Positions 1-9,445 of a DNA stretch of 15,710 nt are shown here, one piece after another (the stretch's first letter is position 1; each line of letters starts with the position of its first letter). A program made the translations under genes and the position numbers. Origin of the DNA: Bdellovibrionales bacterium RBG_16_40_8 (GTDB taxonomy: Bacteria; Bdellovibrionota; Bdellovibrionia; Bdellovibrionales; UBA1609); contig MEPT01000055.1 of NCBI GenBank assembly GCA_001769925.1, positions 26,355-42,064 on the forward strand. Direction: 5' to 3'. The notes beneath the pieces were generated by a model that was not told the origin of the DNA, did not search any database, and worked only from the letters and a program-made list of their open reading frames with translations.

Positions 1-2286
1 AGCCTAAAAGAAGGTGAAGCAAAATTTCTTGAAATGGCTCGGCAAGCGCAACTTTTAGGAGCAGCAATTGTAGTAATGGCATTTGATGAAAAAGGTCAGG
101 CCACTACTATAAAAGACAAAGTAAGTATTTGCGAGCGCGCTTATAAATTGCTGATAGAACGCTTAGACTTTGACCCGCATGATATTATTTTCGATCCTAA
201 TGTTCTTACAATAGGTACTGGCATTGCCGAGCACGATAATTATGCAATTAATTTCATTGAAGCTATTAGAGAGATCAAAAAATGTTGTCCCGGGGCCCGC
301 ACAAGTGGCGGCGTCAGTAATTTATCATTTTCATTTCGTGGACAAAATAATTTGCGCGAAGCCTTACACACAGTATTTTTGTTTCATGCAGCTCGTGCTG
401 GACTTGATATGGGAATAGTAAATGCCAGACAACTAGCGATCTACGAAGAAATACCGCCAGATCTTTGTGAACGCGCAGAAGATTTGGTTTTAAACCGCCG
501 AGCTGATGCAACTGAAAGATTTTTAGAATTTGCTAAAACTTTACAAAAATCCAGTGATACCAAAAAATATGCTGATGAATGGCGAAAGCTTTCTGTAAAT
601 GAAAAACTCTCACACGCCCTAGTTCATGGCGTTATGGATTATATTGATGAAGACACTGCCGAGGCATTAGAAAAATATAAGCAGCCGATAGCAGTTATCG
701 AAGGCCCGCTTATGTCAGGGATGAAAACAGTTGGCGAACTTTTTGGCAGCGGCAAGATGTTTCTACCACAAGTGGTAAAAAGTGCGCGGGTGATGAAAAA
801 ATCAGTGGCTTTTTTAGAACCGCATATGCAAGAAAAATCTACGCAAAAAACAACGCAGTCACGAGGTAAGTTTTTGATAGCCACCGTGAAGGGCGACGTA
901 CACGATATCGGCAAAAATATCGTGTCAGTAGTGCTTTCGTGTAACAACTATGAAGTTTATGATTTGGGAGTAATGACTTCTTGTGAGCAAATTTTAAAAA
1001 AAGCAAAAGAAATAGGTGCCGATATAATTGGGCTAAGCGGCTTAATTACTCCGTCACTTGAAGAAATGATTTATATTGTACAAGAAATGGAACGCGAGAA
1101 GTTTAACATACCAATTCTAATTGGCGGGGCAACTACAAGTAGTCTGCACACTGCTGTGAAAATTGCCCCTTACTATAGCCATATTGTTGAACACGTTCTT
1201 GATGCTTCACTTGTTATAAATGTTTGTAATCATTTGCTAGATAAAGATAAGCGCTCATTATACGCCGAATCTTTAAAAGAAAAGCAGAAAAATTTGCTGC
1301 AACAATTTAAATCGCCAGACAGAAAATTAACTGAAATCAATGAGGCCAGAGCGCAAAAGCCTAAAATTAATCACATACAAAATGAAATTGCTACGCCTGA
1401 ATTTTTAGGAGTTAAAGAATTTCAGAAAATTACAGTAGACGAGCTTGAACCATACATTGATTGGTCGCCTTTTTTTTGGGTGTGGGGATTGAAGGGGTTG
1501 TTTCCGAAAATATTTGAAAATGAGCGCTATGGCAAAGAGGCAAAGAAAATTTATGAGGATGCACAAATACTTTTAGCGCACATTAAAAAAGAATTAATTT
1601 TTTCACCAAAAGCTGCAATTGGCCTTTGGCCAGCAAATTCAGTGGGCGATGACATCGAAATTTACGAAAGCGACTCAAGACAAAGCATACTTGGCAAATT
1701 TCATTTTTTACGCCAGCAAGTGAAACCTTTTTATTCGCTTGCAGATTTTGTGGCTCCGAAAAATTCGGGCGTTAAAGACTACGTAGGGGGATTTGTGGTC
1801 ACCGCTGGCTTTGCTGTCGACAAGCTTGCGCAAAAGTACAAAGATGCAGGTGATGATTATAGCGCTATTATAGTTAAAGCACTGGGCGATAGACTAGCTG
1901 AGGCAATGGCCGAAATGATGCACAAAAAAGTGCGCGAAATTTGTGGATACGGGCGTCATGAAAATCTCACCTATGAAGAATTAATTAAAGAAAAATATCG
2001 TGGCATTCGACCCGCACCAGGCTACCCGGCATGCCCAGAGCATTCAGAAAAGCGAATACTTTTTAAACTTCTTAATGCAGAAAAAACTATGCAAGTATCT
2101 TTAACTGAAAATTTCGCCATAAAACCTGCCTCTTCAGTGTGCGGATTTTATTTTATCCACCCCGAAGCCAAATACTTTGCAATTCAGCGTATTAGTGATA
2201 ACCAGCTAATAGACTATGCGACCCGCAAGGGCTTAACACTAAAAGAGGCGCGACGCCTTATGGGATCTTTACTTTATAATGACTAA
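1..2286 (+). CDS. metH: Cobalamin-dependent methionine synthase, 3' part (left edge truncated)
   Basis: It transfers the methyl group of 5-methyl-tetrahydrofolate, via cobalamin, to homocysteine, giving methionine in the cytoplasm. The reading frame is open from base 1, and its first residues ([16 protein letters not shown]) are MetH-like, so the first in-frame ATG at 34 is internal and the gene begins outside the window. Visible in order: the end of the pterin-binding barrel (GGVSN...SFRG near 307-342, then the GLDMGIVNA region); the four-helix cobalamin cap (about 590-830); the cobalamin-binding Rossmann domain with the base-off motif DVHDIG at 895-912, including the His that ligates cobalt, plus a GGATTS motif near 1123-1140; and the C-terminal activation domain with the AdoMet-binding motif [12 protein letters not shown] at 2008-2043. 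Every module in view looks intact. The N-terminal homocysteine/zinc domain, if present, lies off the left edge. The stop overlaps the next gene by 8 bp, implying co-transcription. Confidence 0.97.
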   Translation, partial: SLKEGEAKFLEMARQAQLLGAAIVVMAFDEKGQATTIKDKVSICERAYKLLIERLDFDPHDIIFDPNVLTIGTGIAEHDNYAINFIEAIREIKKCCPGARTSGGVSNLSFSFRGQNNLREALHTVFLFHAARAGLDMGIVNARQLAIYEEIPPDLCERAEDLVLNRRADATERFLEFAKTLQKSSDTKKYADEWRKLSVNEKLSHALVHGVMDYIDEDTAEALEKYKQPIAVIEGPLMSGMKTVGELFGSGKMFLPQVVKSARVMKKSVAFLEPHMQEKSTQKTTQSRGKFLIATVKGDVHDIGKNIVSVVLSCNNYEVYDLGVMTSCEQILKKAKEIGADIIGLSGLITPSLEEMIYIVQEMEREKFNIPILIGGATTSSLHTAVKIAPYYSHIVEHVLDASLVINVCNHLLDKDKRSLYAESLKEKQKNLLQQFKSPDRKLTEINEARAQKPKINHIQNEIATPEFLGVKEFQKITVDELEPYIDWSPFFWVWGLKGLFPKIFENERYGKEAKKIYEDAQILLAHIKKELIFSPKAAIGLWPANSVGDDIEIYESDSRQSILGKFHFLRQQVKPFYSLADFVAPKNSGVKDYVGGFVVTAGFAVDKLAQKYKDAGDDYSAIIVKALGDRLAEAMAEMMHKKVREICGYGRHENLTYEELIKEKYRGIRPAPGYPACPEHSEKRILFKLLNAEKTMQVSLTENFAIKPASSVCGFYFIHPEAKYFAIQRISDNQLIDYATRKGLTLKEARRLMGSLLYND

Positions 2287-4129
2287 ATTGATTGATTTAC
2301 TTAAAAAAAATATACCTTTAGTCGCCGATGGGGCGATGGCCACCTCACTTTACGAGAGAGGTTTTTTTATTAATAGAAGCTTTGAAGAACTTTCTCATGT
2401 TGAGCCGCGAGCAGTCCAAGAGGTAATTCGTAATTTTAAAAAATCTGGCGCAAATATTTTACATACAAATACCTTTAATGCCACAAGGACAAAGCTCACA
2501 GAGCATGGCTTACAAGATAATCTTGCTATTATTGTTGAAAAATCAGCTTCTCTTGCTCTTGAAGTTGCTGGTGATGATGCCTTTGTGCTTGGCCTGCTGG
2601 GTCCGCTTGGGGTTTTAGTTGAACCGCTTGGGCCTACAAGTCTACAAGAGGCTGAAGATATGTACGCAGAGATTGTTTGCCCTTTAGAAAAAGCTGGAGT
2701 GCATGGTTATGCCATTAATGCTCTACATGACTTTAATGAACTAGAATGCGCTATTCGTACGGTAAAACGTATGTCAGAAAAACCTCTTTTTGTTAACATT
2801 GGTCTTCATGAAAATTTAAAAACTTCTTATGGGCATACGCTGCCCCAATTTGCAGAGCTAGCAAAAAAATACAAGATTGATGTGATTGGTGTATGTGGTG
2901 AAGTCGGCCCCAGCACTATGCTAACTGCAATAGAGCAGCTAAGACCACTTACTGATAGACCAATTATGGCTTTGCCGAATGCTGGCCTTCCTCGATATGT
3001 AAATGACCAGTATATCTATCTTTGCAATCCAGATTATATTGGCAAATTTGCTAAACGTTATATTCAAGCAGGAGCATTAATTGTAGGCGGCCATTCTGGC
3101 GTTTATGATTCTCATATACGCGCCATCGCCAACTCTATAAAAATGGTGCAACATCAAACAGAAATTGCATTCAAACAGGATTTACCATCTTTAATTCAGC
3201 CTATTGTTGATAAACCTACAAATGTAAAACCACTAACAGAGCGTAGTAAACTAGGCGCCGCACTTTACAATGGCGAAAAGGTGGCAACAGTAGAACTGGT
3301 TCCACCTTCACTAGCAGATTTTGCGAAATTTGAATCGCGCTGCCGTGAACTTGAAGAGGGCGGCATAAAGTTTGTTAATATCCCTGACGGAGCACGAGCG
3401 ATGGCGCGTGTAAATTCTTTGCAGCTAGCAGCACACGTGCAAAGAAATTTTAAGCTCGAGGCGATACCTCATTTAACATGTCGCGATCGAAATTTAATTG
3501 GTTTACAATCAGACATTTTAGGAGCGCACATTGCTGGCGTACGTAATATTCTTTTAATTACCGGAGACCCACCTAAACTGGGTAACAACCCAGGCGCTAC
3601 CGCCGTTTACGACGTGGATTCAATCGGCCTTACTCACATAGTTTCGAGAATGAACCACGGCCTTGATATTGGTGGCTCTGCAACTAATTATCCAACCGCA
3701 TTTGTTATTGGCGCTGCCATGAATCCAACTGCACGCAATATCGAACTAGAAAGTCGTCGTTTTAAATATAAAGTCGAAGCCGGATGTGATTATGCTATTA
3801 CGCAACCAATATATAACCTTGAAACTTATAAGCGTTATATTGAAGAAATTGGTGATATTAAGATACCCGTAATAATGGGAATATGGCCGCTAGTGAGTTT
3901 ACGCAATGCTGAGTTTCTTAAATACGAGGTCCCTGGAGTTGACGTACCTGACTGGGTGGTCGAAGAAATGAAAAAAGCAGGTGATTCAAAAGATGAAGCA
4001 CTTAAGCGTGGGGTAGATATTGCAATTAGAACTATGGAGCAGGCCAAAAATATTGTGTCGGGCTTTCAGGTCAGCGCGCCATTTAATAGAGCTGATGTTG
4101 CTATTAAGGTTATAAAATCTATATTTTAA
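2279..4129 (+). CDS. Fused homocysteine S-methyltransferase-like / methylenetetrahydrofolate reductase
   Basis: A 616-residue protein of the YitJ type (homocysteine S-methyltransferase domain fused to MetF). The C-terminal half, from about residue 325, is a flavin-dependent 5,10-methylene-THF reductase that supplies 5-methyl-THF to MetH. It shows the catalytic-Glu motif VELVPP (E339), HLTCRDRN from residue 398 and the ITGDPP loop (D430). The N-terminal half keeps the barrel landmarks DGAMATS (17-23) and HTNTFNATR, but its catalytic residues are changed. The usual GGCCG zinc motif reads GGHSG (H272, S273), the upstream NC motif reads CG (C206), and the ET after strand 4 reads NA (N147). I therefore infer reductase activity but doubt ordinary zinc-dependent homocysteine methylation. 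The ATG lies inside the end of metH with no good ribosome binding site, so translation is probably coupled. The neighbouring metH fits a methionine-cycle role. Confidence 0.93.
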   Translation: MTKLIDLLKKNIPLVADGAMATSLYERGFFINRSFEELSHVEPRAVQEVIRNFKKSGANILHTNTFNATRTKLTEHGLQDNLAIIVEKSASLALEVAGDDAFVLGLLGPLGVLVEPLGPTSLQEAEDMYAEIVCPLEKAGVHGYAINALHDFNELECAIRTVKRMSEKPLFVNIGLHENLKTSYGHTLPQFAELAKKYKIDVIGVCGEVGPSTMLTAIEQLRPLTDRPIMALPNAGLPRYVNDQYIYLCNPDYIGKFAKRYIQAGALIVGGHSGVYDSHIRAIANSIKMVQHQTEIAFKQDLPSLIQPIVDKPTNVKPLTERSKLGAALYNGEKVATVELVPPSLADFAKFESRCRELEEGGIKFVNIPDGARAMARVNSLQLAAHVQRNFKLEAIPHLTCRDRNLIGLQSDILGAHIAGVRNILLITGDPPKLGNNPGATAVYDVDSIGLTHIVSRMNHGLDIGGSATNYPTAFVIGAAMNPTARNIELESRRFKYKVEAGCDYAITQPIYNLETYKRYIEEIGDIKIPVIMGIWPLVSLRNAEFLKYEVPGVDVPDWVVEEMKKAGDSKDEALKRGVDIAIRTMEQAKNIVSGFQVSAPFNRADVAIKVIKSIF

Positions 4130-4142
4130 TGTTTTCGCTTTT

Positions 4143-6170
4143 TTAATGAAACCTGTAGACAAGCGCTCCCATACTTCGTAGCTCATTTTCAGATTTATTG
4201 TAATTACCATTAATAGAGCCACTTCTTAAAAGCTGTTCCTCTGCAAGCTCAAAACTTATTTTTTTTGAAAGCCGAAGATTTAGAGTAATACGATTGGTTT
4301 GGTATACATCTCTAAATTCATCTTTACGCGTTACTAGCTTCTTATTGCGAGAGTAACCGTGAATAACTGATTCTGATGAATATTGTCCTGAATATGAGAT
4401 GCGTAGTCGCCCATATTCAGCAGATAAGCTATCCATAATCGTATAGCCTTTACCAAAGTAATAACCACGCTTAGCAATCTCAGCAGGCAATCCGTCATCG
4501 CCCTCTTGCGCGATAAACTGATCAATAGCGTAAGATTTAACTAAGGCGAAGTCTCCGTAAATGGCAAATTCAGCACGTATACGCCAACCCTTATAATAGG
4601 TTGTCAAGTGAACAAGTGGACCCAAAATGTTAATAGTTCCGAAATAATCTTCATCACTTGGCACGAGCTGTTTGCTGCTATCTATTTCATCATTAGCAAC
4701 TATTTTTTTTAAGGCGTCGCGATGATTCCATGTTGAGGCAGAACCAATTCCCGCAACAAAATCATAACCCATAGCTTTTCCGTCTTGATCATTTGTAACT
4801 ATTCGACTGTAGTAGGCGGTCATCGCCGTTTGCGCAATTATTTTTAAATCCATGCGATTACCGTGATTAGATGCTTCTAGTAAAATTTTATTGAGGGGTG
4901 AACCATAGATTAGCCCTTTGCCTTCGCCATTTTTACCGTACAAAGGGACGTTTATCACCTCAGCCTTTAAACCTATAAAGCCTGTGGAGAGAGTTGATGG
5001 CTTCCAGGATTTTTGTGCATTTTCGTAACCCATATAAAAATTAATATCAGACCATCTTGATTTGGCACAATCAGAGTCTGTGGCGTACCTACTGCCATAT
5101 TTACTTTTATCTATCGCGTGGTTTACCGCCAGCATGGGACTTAATATATAACCAACAGCGCTCGACGAAATATTATTATTTTTTAGGAGAGAACATGATA
5201 CCTGATAAAACGCTTCACCCGTAACATACCCGCCAACTGGGGTCATAATTTGATCGTTAATCGAAAATACTTCATGATACTCAAAAGTTTCCCATGCGGC
5301 TGATCCGGCAAAGGCTATAAGAAACGATGCTAAAGGAGATGCACCGTTCGATCTCGCCGTTTGGTAATAAATATATCCAGCATACTCATGAAGATAGTTG
5401 GTCAGTCTGTCGTTGTCGTCGAAACGAATGCCTTTTCCTGTAATATATTTTGCTTTTAACCCGTTCAAAAGTTCATAATCAAAATCTAATTTATTTGTTG
5501 AAATATTTTTGTAATAAAAAATAGCCCCCACCGCGAGTTGAGCAGCTATTTCAACTCCTGCCCTCATATAATTTAAGTGACTTGGAGCTTCAGTTTCAAA
5601 TCGTGCGACAGCTTGTGAAATCGAAATGGGATCGCCTGTTTTTTTATCGATAAATGAATCGGTTTTTTCATCTCTAGCAATCGAATTAGATTCTTCTAAG
5701 CCATACATTAAAAATGTGGTTTTAATTTTCTCTGAATTATGGGCGTAGAGAATAAAATTATATATCGATCTAGATAGCGCCATTTCTTTGGTAATACGTG
5801 AGTCAGGGCTGTCGGTGAAATTCTGTGAAAGTGTTTTAAAATCTGAATTGTTAATACGTGACCACTGAGTTATTTCTAAACTTAAGCGGTTTTTAGCTAA
5901 TAGAATAATGCGAAGATGATAATCGTTAGTATTTTTTTGGGCTTGCAGCTCAGTATCTGAAAAATTATTCTGGTCATGCGTACGACATGTAACGTTTGTT
6001 TTACTTTCGCTAACCGTATGGGCAATGGCATAGACTTGATCACAAGTTTTTTTCTGAAAATCTGTCGAATTTAGCTCAGTCATATTGCCAACAGACACAA
6101 CTACGCCGATATCTTTGGCATAGGCATTTGTCGCAAAGATAAAAATTACAAATCCAAGCAGTTTGTTCAC
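4143..6170 (-). CDS. Secreted DUF3943 protein, probable outer-membrane beta barrel
   Basis: A 675-residue protein of unknown function. Residues 1-18 form a signal peptide ending in AYA. Residues 19 to about 180 match no family I know and contain two or three Cys (43, 62). From about 195 to 350 lies a DUF3943-like core: HEYAGYIYYQTARSNG (261-276) with alternating aromatics, AWETFEYHE (292-300), SINDQIMTPVGGYVTGE (303-319). The remaining ~320 residues are rich in alternating aromatic/polar stretches and end in LVYRFH, the C-terminal aromatic pattern of outer-membrane beta strands, so an outer-membrane barrel is likely (inference). The start is GTG at 6170: an AAGGG sequence (complement of 6176-6180) sits five bases upstream, and the signal peptide begins there. 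It lies downstream of ugd on the same strand with a 186-bp gap, so it may have its own promoter. It converges on the metF fusion with a 13-bp gap. Confidence 0.8.
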   Translation of the reverse strand: MNKLLGFVIFIFATNAYAKDIGVVVSVGNMTELNSTDFQKKTCDQVYAIAHTVSESKTNVTCRTHDQNNFSDTELQAQKNTNDYHLRIILLAKNRLSLEITQWSRINNSDFKTLSQNFTDSPDSRITKEMALSRSIYNFILYAHNSEKIKTTFLMYGLEESNSIARDEKTDSFIDKKTGDPISISQAVARFETEAPSHLNYMRAGVEIAAQLAVGAIFYYKNISTNKLDFDYELLNGLKAKYITGKGIRFDDNDRLTNYLHEYAGYIYYQTARSNGASPLASFLIAFAGSAAWETFEYHEVFSINDQIMTPVGGYVTGEAFYQVSCSLLKNNNISSSAVGYILSPMLAVNHAIDKSKYGSRYATDSDCAKSRWSDINFYMGYENAQKSWKPSTLSTGFIGLKAEVINVPLYGKNGEGKGLIYGSPLNKILLEASNHGNRMDLKIIAQTAMTAYYSRIVTNDQDGKAMGYDFVAGIGSASTWNHRDALKKIVANDEIDSSKQLVPSDEDYFGTINILGPLVHLTTYYKGWRIRAEFAIYGDFALVKSYAIDQFIAQEGDDGLPAEIAKRGYYFGKGYTIMDSLSAEYGRLRISYSGQYSSESVIHGYSRNKKLVTRKDEFRDVYQTNRITLNLRLSKKISFELAEEQLLRSGSINGNYNKSENELRSMGALVYRFH

Positions 6171-6356
6171 ATTGACCCTTTATCAGAAATTCGCTTTTTT
6201 TAATGCAGATATTGCGCCAAAGCCACAAGCTATTCTGGCCCGGCTGAAATACCGTTATTTTGCCATAAGCGTTTTTAATAGCGAGTACGAATAAAGTATT
6301 TGCACACTATGGTGACATTTTATAGCCCGCCAAATGCAATTTAACTGGGGGTAAGG
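6171..6356. other. Intergenic gap between ugd and the DUF3943 gene
   Basis: A 186-bp non-coding gap with both flanking genes on the minus strand. Apart from the AAGGG ribosome binding site beside 6170, I see no convincing terminator hairpin, no tRNA and no promoter with both boxes well spaced. A minus-strand TATAAA-like stretch occurs near 6320 but lacks a correctly spaced -35. The gap is long for this compact region, so it may hold the DUF3943 gene's own promoter. Confidence 0.4.
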
Positions 6357-7712
6357 TTACGGCGTACCTTTTGTACCTTTTCGGCCGATGCAGAAATAGC
6401 TAAATCCCATGGTGTGCAGTTGCTCAGGATCATACTGATTGCGGCCATCAAATATGATGGGTTTTTTCAGTAACTCTTTTATTTTTACAAAATTTGGCGA
6501 GCGAAATGGCTTCCATTCAGTTATTAGAATTAGGGCATCAGCGCCTGACAAAACCTCATATTGATCATCGACAATTTTAAAACTAGACATAATTGCAGGA
6601 AAATATTCAGTCATATACGCGTGCATATTATTTGCGGCTATAGGATCGAAAGCTACAACTTCGGCACCATTTTTAATAAGTGCTGAAATAACATCGATTG
6701 CCGGCGCCTCGCGAATATCATCAGTTTCAGGTTTGAAACTTAACCCCCAAATGGCAAAGCGTTTGCCCTTTACGTTATTTTTATAATGAGACATTATTTT
6801 ATCTATAAAAAATTGACGTTGAGTTTTGTTAACGTTTTCTACTGCTTCGAGAATCTCAAGTTTCATGCCATTTTCTTGTCCGGTTTGCACCAGTGACTTA
6901 ACATCTTTCGGAAAGCACGAACCCCCATAGCCAAGCCCTGGATATATAAAATGAAAACCAATGCGAGCATCTGAACCTATACCTTGGCGTATCGCTGAGA
7001 TATCGGCGCCAACTTTTTCAGCTACACGCGCAACTTCATTCATAAACGAAATTTTTGTAGCAAGAAGTCCGTTTGCTGCATACTTCGTGAGTTCGGCAGA
7101 GCGTATATCCATGAAAATTACACGATGACCGTTGAGCACAAACGGATGATACATTTCTTGAAGTTTCTCTCGCACATATTCATCACCGCAGCCAATAACA
7201 ATGCGATCTGGTCTCATAAAATCGTTAACTGCAGTACCTTCTTTTAAAAATTCAGGATTCGAGGCCACATAAAATTTAATATTCTCTCCTCGTTTTTTAA
7301 TTTCGCTTGCAATAGTGTCTTTGACTTTATCGCCAGTCCCTACTGGCACAGTTGATTTATTCACAACAATTTTTGACTCAGTCATAAATTTGCCGATTGC
7401 TTCAGCCACGGCAAGCACATGTTTTAAATCAGCACTACCATCTTCGTTTGGCGGAGTACCAACAGCAATAACAAGAATTTCGTTTTTATTAATTGCCGTT
7501 TGAATATCTGTAGTGAAATGCAGTCGCCCAGCAGTGAAATTACTCTTAACTAAATCTTCAAGCCCAGGCTCGTAAATCGGAATGATACCATCTTTTAAAA
7601 GATCAATTTTTTTCTTATCTATATCAACGCAAGTGATGTTGTTACCCATTTCGGCAAGACATGTTCCGGTAACTAAACCTACATAACCTGTTCCAACAAT
7701 AGCGACGTTCAT
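6357..7712 (-). CDS. ugd: UDP-glucose 6-dehydrogenase
   Basis: Oxidises UDP-glucose to UDP-glucuronate in two NAD-dependent steps in the cytoplasm, feeding capsule, LPS or exopolysaccharide synthesis. The 451-residue length is normal for the family. It has an N-terminal Rossmann fold (GTGYVGLVTG, residues 7-16), the VGTPPNEDG loop (84-92), the KSTVPVGT motif (119-126), NPEFLKEG (152-159), the central ELTKYAANGLLATK helix with K210 and K220, the catalytic cysteine C266 in GGSCFPKD, and a C-terminal UDP-binding domain with GLSFKPETDDIRE. All key residues are present. The ATG at 7712 is preceded by a strong GGAGGAAG ribosome binding site (complement of 7714-7721). It is divergent from the glycosyltransferase gene at 7788, and the two share a 75-bp upstream region. 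Confidence 0.97.
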   Translation of the reverse strand: MNVAIVGTGYVGLVTGTCLAEMGNNITCVDIDKKKIDLLKDGIIPIYEPGLEDLVKSNFTAGRLHFTTDIQTAINKNEILVIAVGTPPNEDGSADLKHVLAVAEAIGKFMTESKIVVNKSTVPVGTGDKVKDTIASEIKKRGENIKFYVASNPEFLKEGTAVNDFMRPDRIVIGCGDEYVREKLQEMYHPFVLNGHRVIFMDIRSAELTKYAANGLLATKISFMNEVARVAEKVGADISAIRQGIGSDARIGFHFIYPGLGYGGSCFPKDVKSLVQTGQENGMKLEILEAVENVNKTQRQFFIDKIMSHYKNNVKGKRFAIWGLSFKPETDDIREAPAIDVISALIKNGAEVVAFDPIAANNMHAYMTEYFPAIMSSFKIVDDQYEVLSGADALILITEWKPFRSPNFVKIKELLKKPIIFDGRNQYDPEQLHTMGFSYFCIGRKGTKGTP

Positions 7713-7713
7713 A

Positions 7714-7721
7714 CTTCCTCC
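7714..7721 (-). promoter_or_regulatory. Strong ribosome binding site of ugd
   Basis: On the minus strand this reads GGAGGAAG, close to the ideal anti-16S sequence, with GGAGG four bases before the ATG of ugd. It is one of the best ribosome binding sites in the window and fixes the start at 7712. Confidence 0.8.
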
Positions 7722-7724
7722 AAC

Positions 7725-7736
7725 TTTTCATGAAAA
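7725..7736. repeat. 12-bp perfect palindrome in the ugd leader
   Basis: TTTTCATGAAAA equals its own reverse complement. It lies four bases beyond the ugd ribosome binding site, in the short divergent region shared with the glycosyltransferase gene. It could be an operator half or chance: the outer bases are A/T only, which lowers its significance. Confidence 0.3.
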
Positions 7737-7787
7737 TATAGACACGGCGCCTATCTTAATGGACTATAAGCTTAGCGGGTAGATCTG

Positions 7788-8540
7788 ATGACGCATAATG
7801 GCCAAATAGGTAACCAAATAAACGACCAAATTTTTCAAGAGCTAAGTGTTATTATCCCTTTCACCGCTAATGACGTGTTATGGAAGGATCTTCTTCAGGA
7901 TTTAATACCGCTTCCGAAAGAAGCTGAGATTATTTTAGTGGGCCCAGATGCTCCTGATAGTGAGATGTTTAAGAAGGCCACTGCAAAAATTATTGCGCAG
8001 ATACGCTATGTATATTCGCCCATAGGGCGTGGGCTACAACTAAACACCGGCGCAAAAAAAGCAACAAAAAATTATTTTTGGTTTTTGCATGCTGATTCTA
8101 AAATACCAAGACCATCTCTGCACATGCTTGAAAGAGAGCTCGCTATAAAAAAAGATGCCCTTCACTATTTTGATTTGCAGTTTTTAAATGATGGGCCAAA
8201 ATTAATGGGATTAAATTCGCTAGCGGCTAATTTTCGATCACGTATTTTTGGAATACCCTTTGGCGATCAAGGATTTGCAGTATCAAGAGCAGTTTTTTAC
8301 CGAATAGGTGGTTTTTCAGAGCGAACTAATTATGGAGAAGATCATAATTTTGTATGGGAGGCCAAAAAAAAACGCGTTCCATTAAATCATATTTCAGGAG
8401 CAATTTTCACTAGCGCCAGACAATATCAAACTACCGGGTGGAGTAAGCTTACTGGCAAAAGAATTTATCTTACTACCAAGCGTGCCACCAAAGAGTGTGT
8501 AAAGCTTGTTAAAAAACGTATTATTGAGTCTTGGCTATAA
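7788..8540 (+). CDS. Family 2 glycosyltransferase, TIGR04283-like
   Basis: A 250-residue GT-A fold glycosyltransferase with no membrane helix. It starts with the typical SVIIPF strand (residues 20-25), then GRGLQLNTGAK (80-90) and FLHADSKIP (99-107), whose HAD corresponds to the metal/nucleotide-sugar DXD site. These are followed by FGDQGFAVSR (158-167), GGFSE, a GEDHNFVW motif with the probable catalytic acid (183-190) and TSARQ (208-212). This motif order matches the TIGR04283 group, often annotated as an rSAM/selenodomain-associated transferase, whose substrate is unknown. The first ~18 residues are extra and polar. The ATG has only a weak ribosome binding site. Divergence from ugd suggests, but does not prove, a role in glycan synthesis. 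Its last 20 bases overlap the end of the opposing DUF1684 gene. Confidence 0.85.
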   Translation: MTHNGQIGNQINDQIFQELSVIIPFTANDVLWKDLLQDLIPLPKEAEIILVGPDAPDSEMFKKATAKIIAQIRYVYSPIGRGLQLNTGAKKATKNYFWFLHADSKIPRPSLHMLERELAIKKDALHYFDLQFLNDGPKLMGLNSLAANFRSRIFGIPFGDQGFAVSRAVFYRIGGFSERTNYGEDHNFVWEAKKKRVPLNHISGAIFTSARQYQTTGWSKLTGKRIYLTTKRATKECVKLVKKRIIESWL

Positions 8541-9444
8541 GTTCACCTGCACTTACAGATAATTTAACAATATTTTCTGGTGGCGGCATGGGGCACGTCG
8601 CAAAATGCGTAAAGGCACAAGGCGGGTTTACTGCCTTATTGAAATCTAAAGTTATGTGACCGTTTTGCGGCATATCTGTATATAAAAATCTTGCGGCCCC
8701 ATAGGTTTCTTTACCACTTGTCTGATCACGAAAAACAAAAAAAAGTGAGTTATTTTCTTGTATTGGGTGAAGTTCGACAATTTGGTTGTCTAATTTAAAC
8801 CGAGCTAGCCCAGGTGAAAGCTCTTCGTTGGTATTGCCTAATACGTCAGGCATAAGCATTTTGCGTGGCATTTCATGAGCAACCCACTCAGCATTAACAA
8901 CAAATTCTTTTTTTATAGGGTACCAATTGCGACCATTAAATTTTGTTCTTGCCTCAGCCGAAGAATCTTTCACTCTTACGCCAACCCCATTTTTACGTTT
9001 GATAAGAAAAAAAGACACAGAATTAATTTGCACTATAGTAGGCTTATCTGAGGTATCATAAAATAAAGAATAACGAATACCAACTTTCGCTGGGGCAGCA
9101 TTGATTTTCACATTTGTTACATCAGTAAATTGAATTTCAGCTTTTTTATTATTTAATAAATAAATTTTACCGAGACTAGTAGCAACAGACGGTGGCAATA
9201 CCACATCATTTGTATTTGCTGATCCTATAGGGTTTTCGCCGTCTTTTAACCACGTAAGCCCAACTACAGTTAACCATCCATCTGCAGATCGTAAACGCTC
9301 ATCTAGTTCTTTACGAAATTTAGTAATTTGTATTGCGTAATCATTAGTCATTAACGCACTCTCCTTTTGTTTTTGTAGAAAATATAATCCTAAAATCGAG
9401 AATATAGAAATTAGAAGAAATATACTTACGCGAATATTAATCAT
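8521..9444 (-). CDS. DUF1684 family protein with N-terminal membrane anchor
   Basis: A 307-residue protein of unknown function. Residues 5-24 are a hydrophobic signal anchor, with no lipobox cysteine, so the soluble part is probably periplasmic. The body follows the DUF1684 pattern: a short helix (FRKELDERL), then SADGWLTVVGLTWLKDGENPIGS, a beta-rich core containing RNWYPI, a segment with YGAARFLYTD, and the family's signature tail NPPCAFTHFATCPMPPPEN with two conserved cysteines. DUF1684 proteins have no established function that I know of. The ATG begins one base after the stop of the ETF-QO gene, so the two are almost certainly co-translated from one transcript. Its 3' end overlaps the convergent glycosyltransferase gene by 20 bp. 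Confidence 0.85.
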   Translation of the reverse strand: MINIRVSIFLLISIFSILGLYFLQKQKESALMTNDYAIQITKFRKELDERLRSADGWLTVVGLTWLKDGENPIGSANTNDVVLPPSVATSLGKIYLLNNKKAEIQFTDVTNVKINAAPAKVGIRYSLFYDTSDKPTIVQINSVSFFLIKRKNGVGVRVKDSSAEARTKFNGRNWYPIKKEFVVNAEWVAHEMPRKMLMPDVLGNTNEELSPGLARFKLDNQIVELHPIQENNSLFFVFRDQTSGKETYGAARFLYTDMPQNGHITLDFNKAVNPPCAFTHFATCPMPPPENIVKLSVSAGELIAKTQ

Positions 9445-9445
9445 T

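Noticed and set aside
34..2286. metH starting at the ATG at 34 as a complete 750-residue protein
   Set aside because: The frame stays open to base 1 and the residues before the ATG are conserved MetH sequence, so the gene runs off the window and the ATG is internal.
4130..4142. Possible terminator between the convergent metF fusion and the DUF3943 gene
   Set aside because: There is a T-rich run but no stable GC-containing stem.
3986..4222. Minus-strand frame across the metF/DUF3943 gene junction
   Set aside because: It lies mostly inside the real genes in other frames, has no family resemblance and no ribosome binding site.
6200..6300. Small RNA or riboswitch in the ugd/DUF3943 gap
   Set aside because: Only short scattered inverted repeats such as GCCA...TGGC were found, with no promoter or terminator to frame them.
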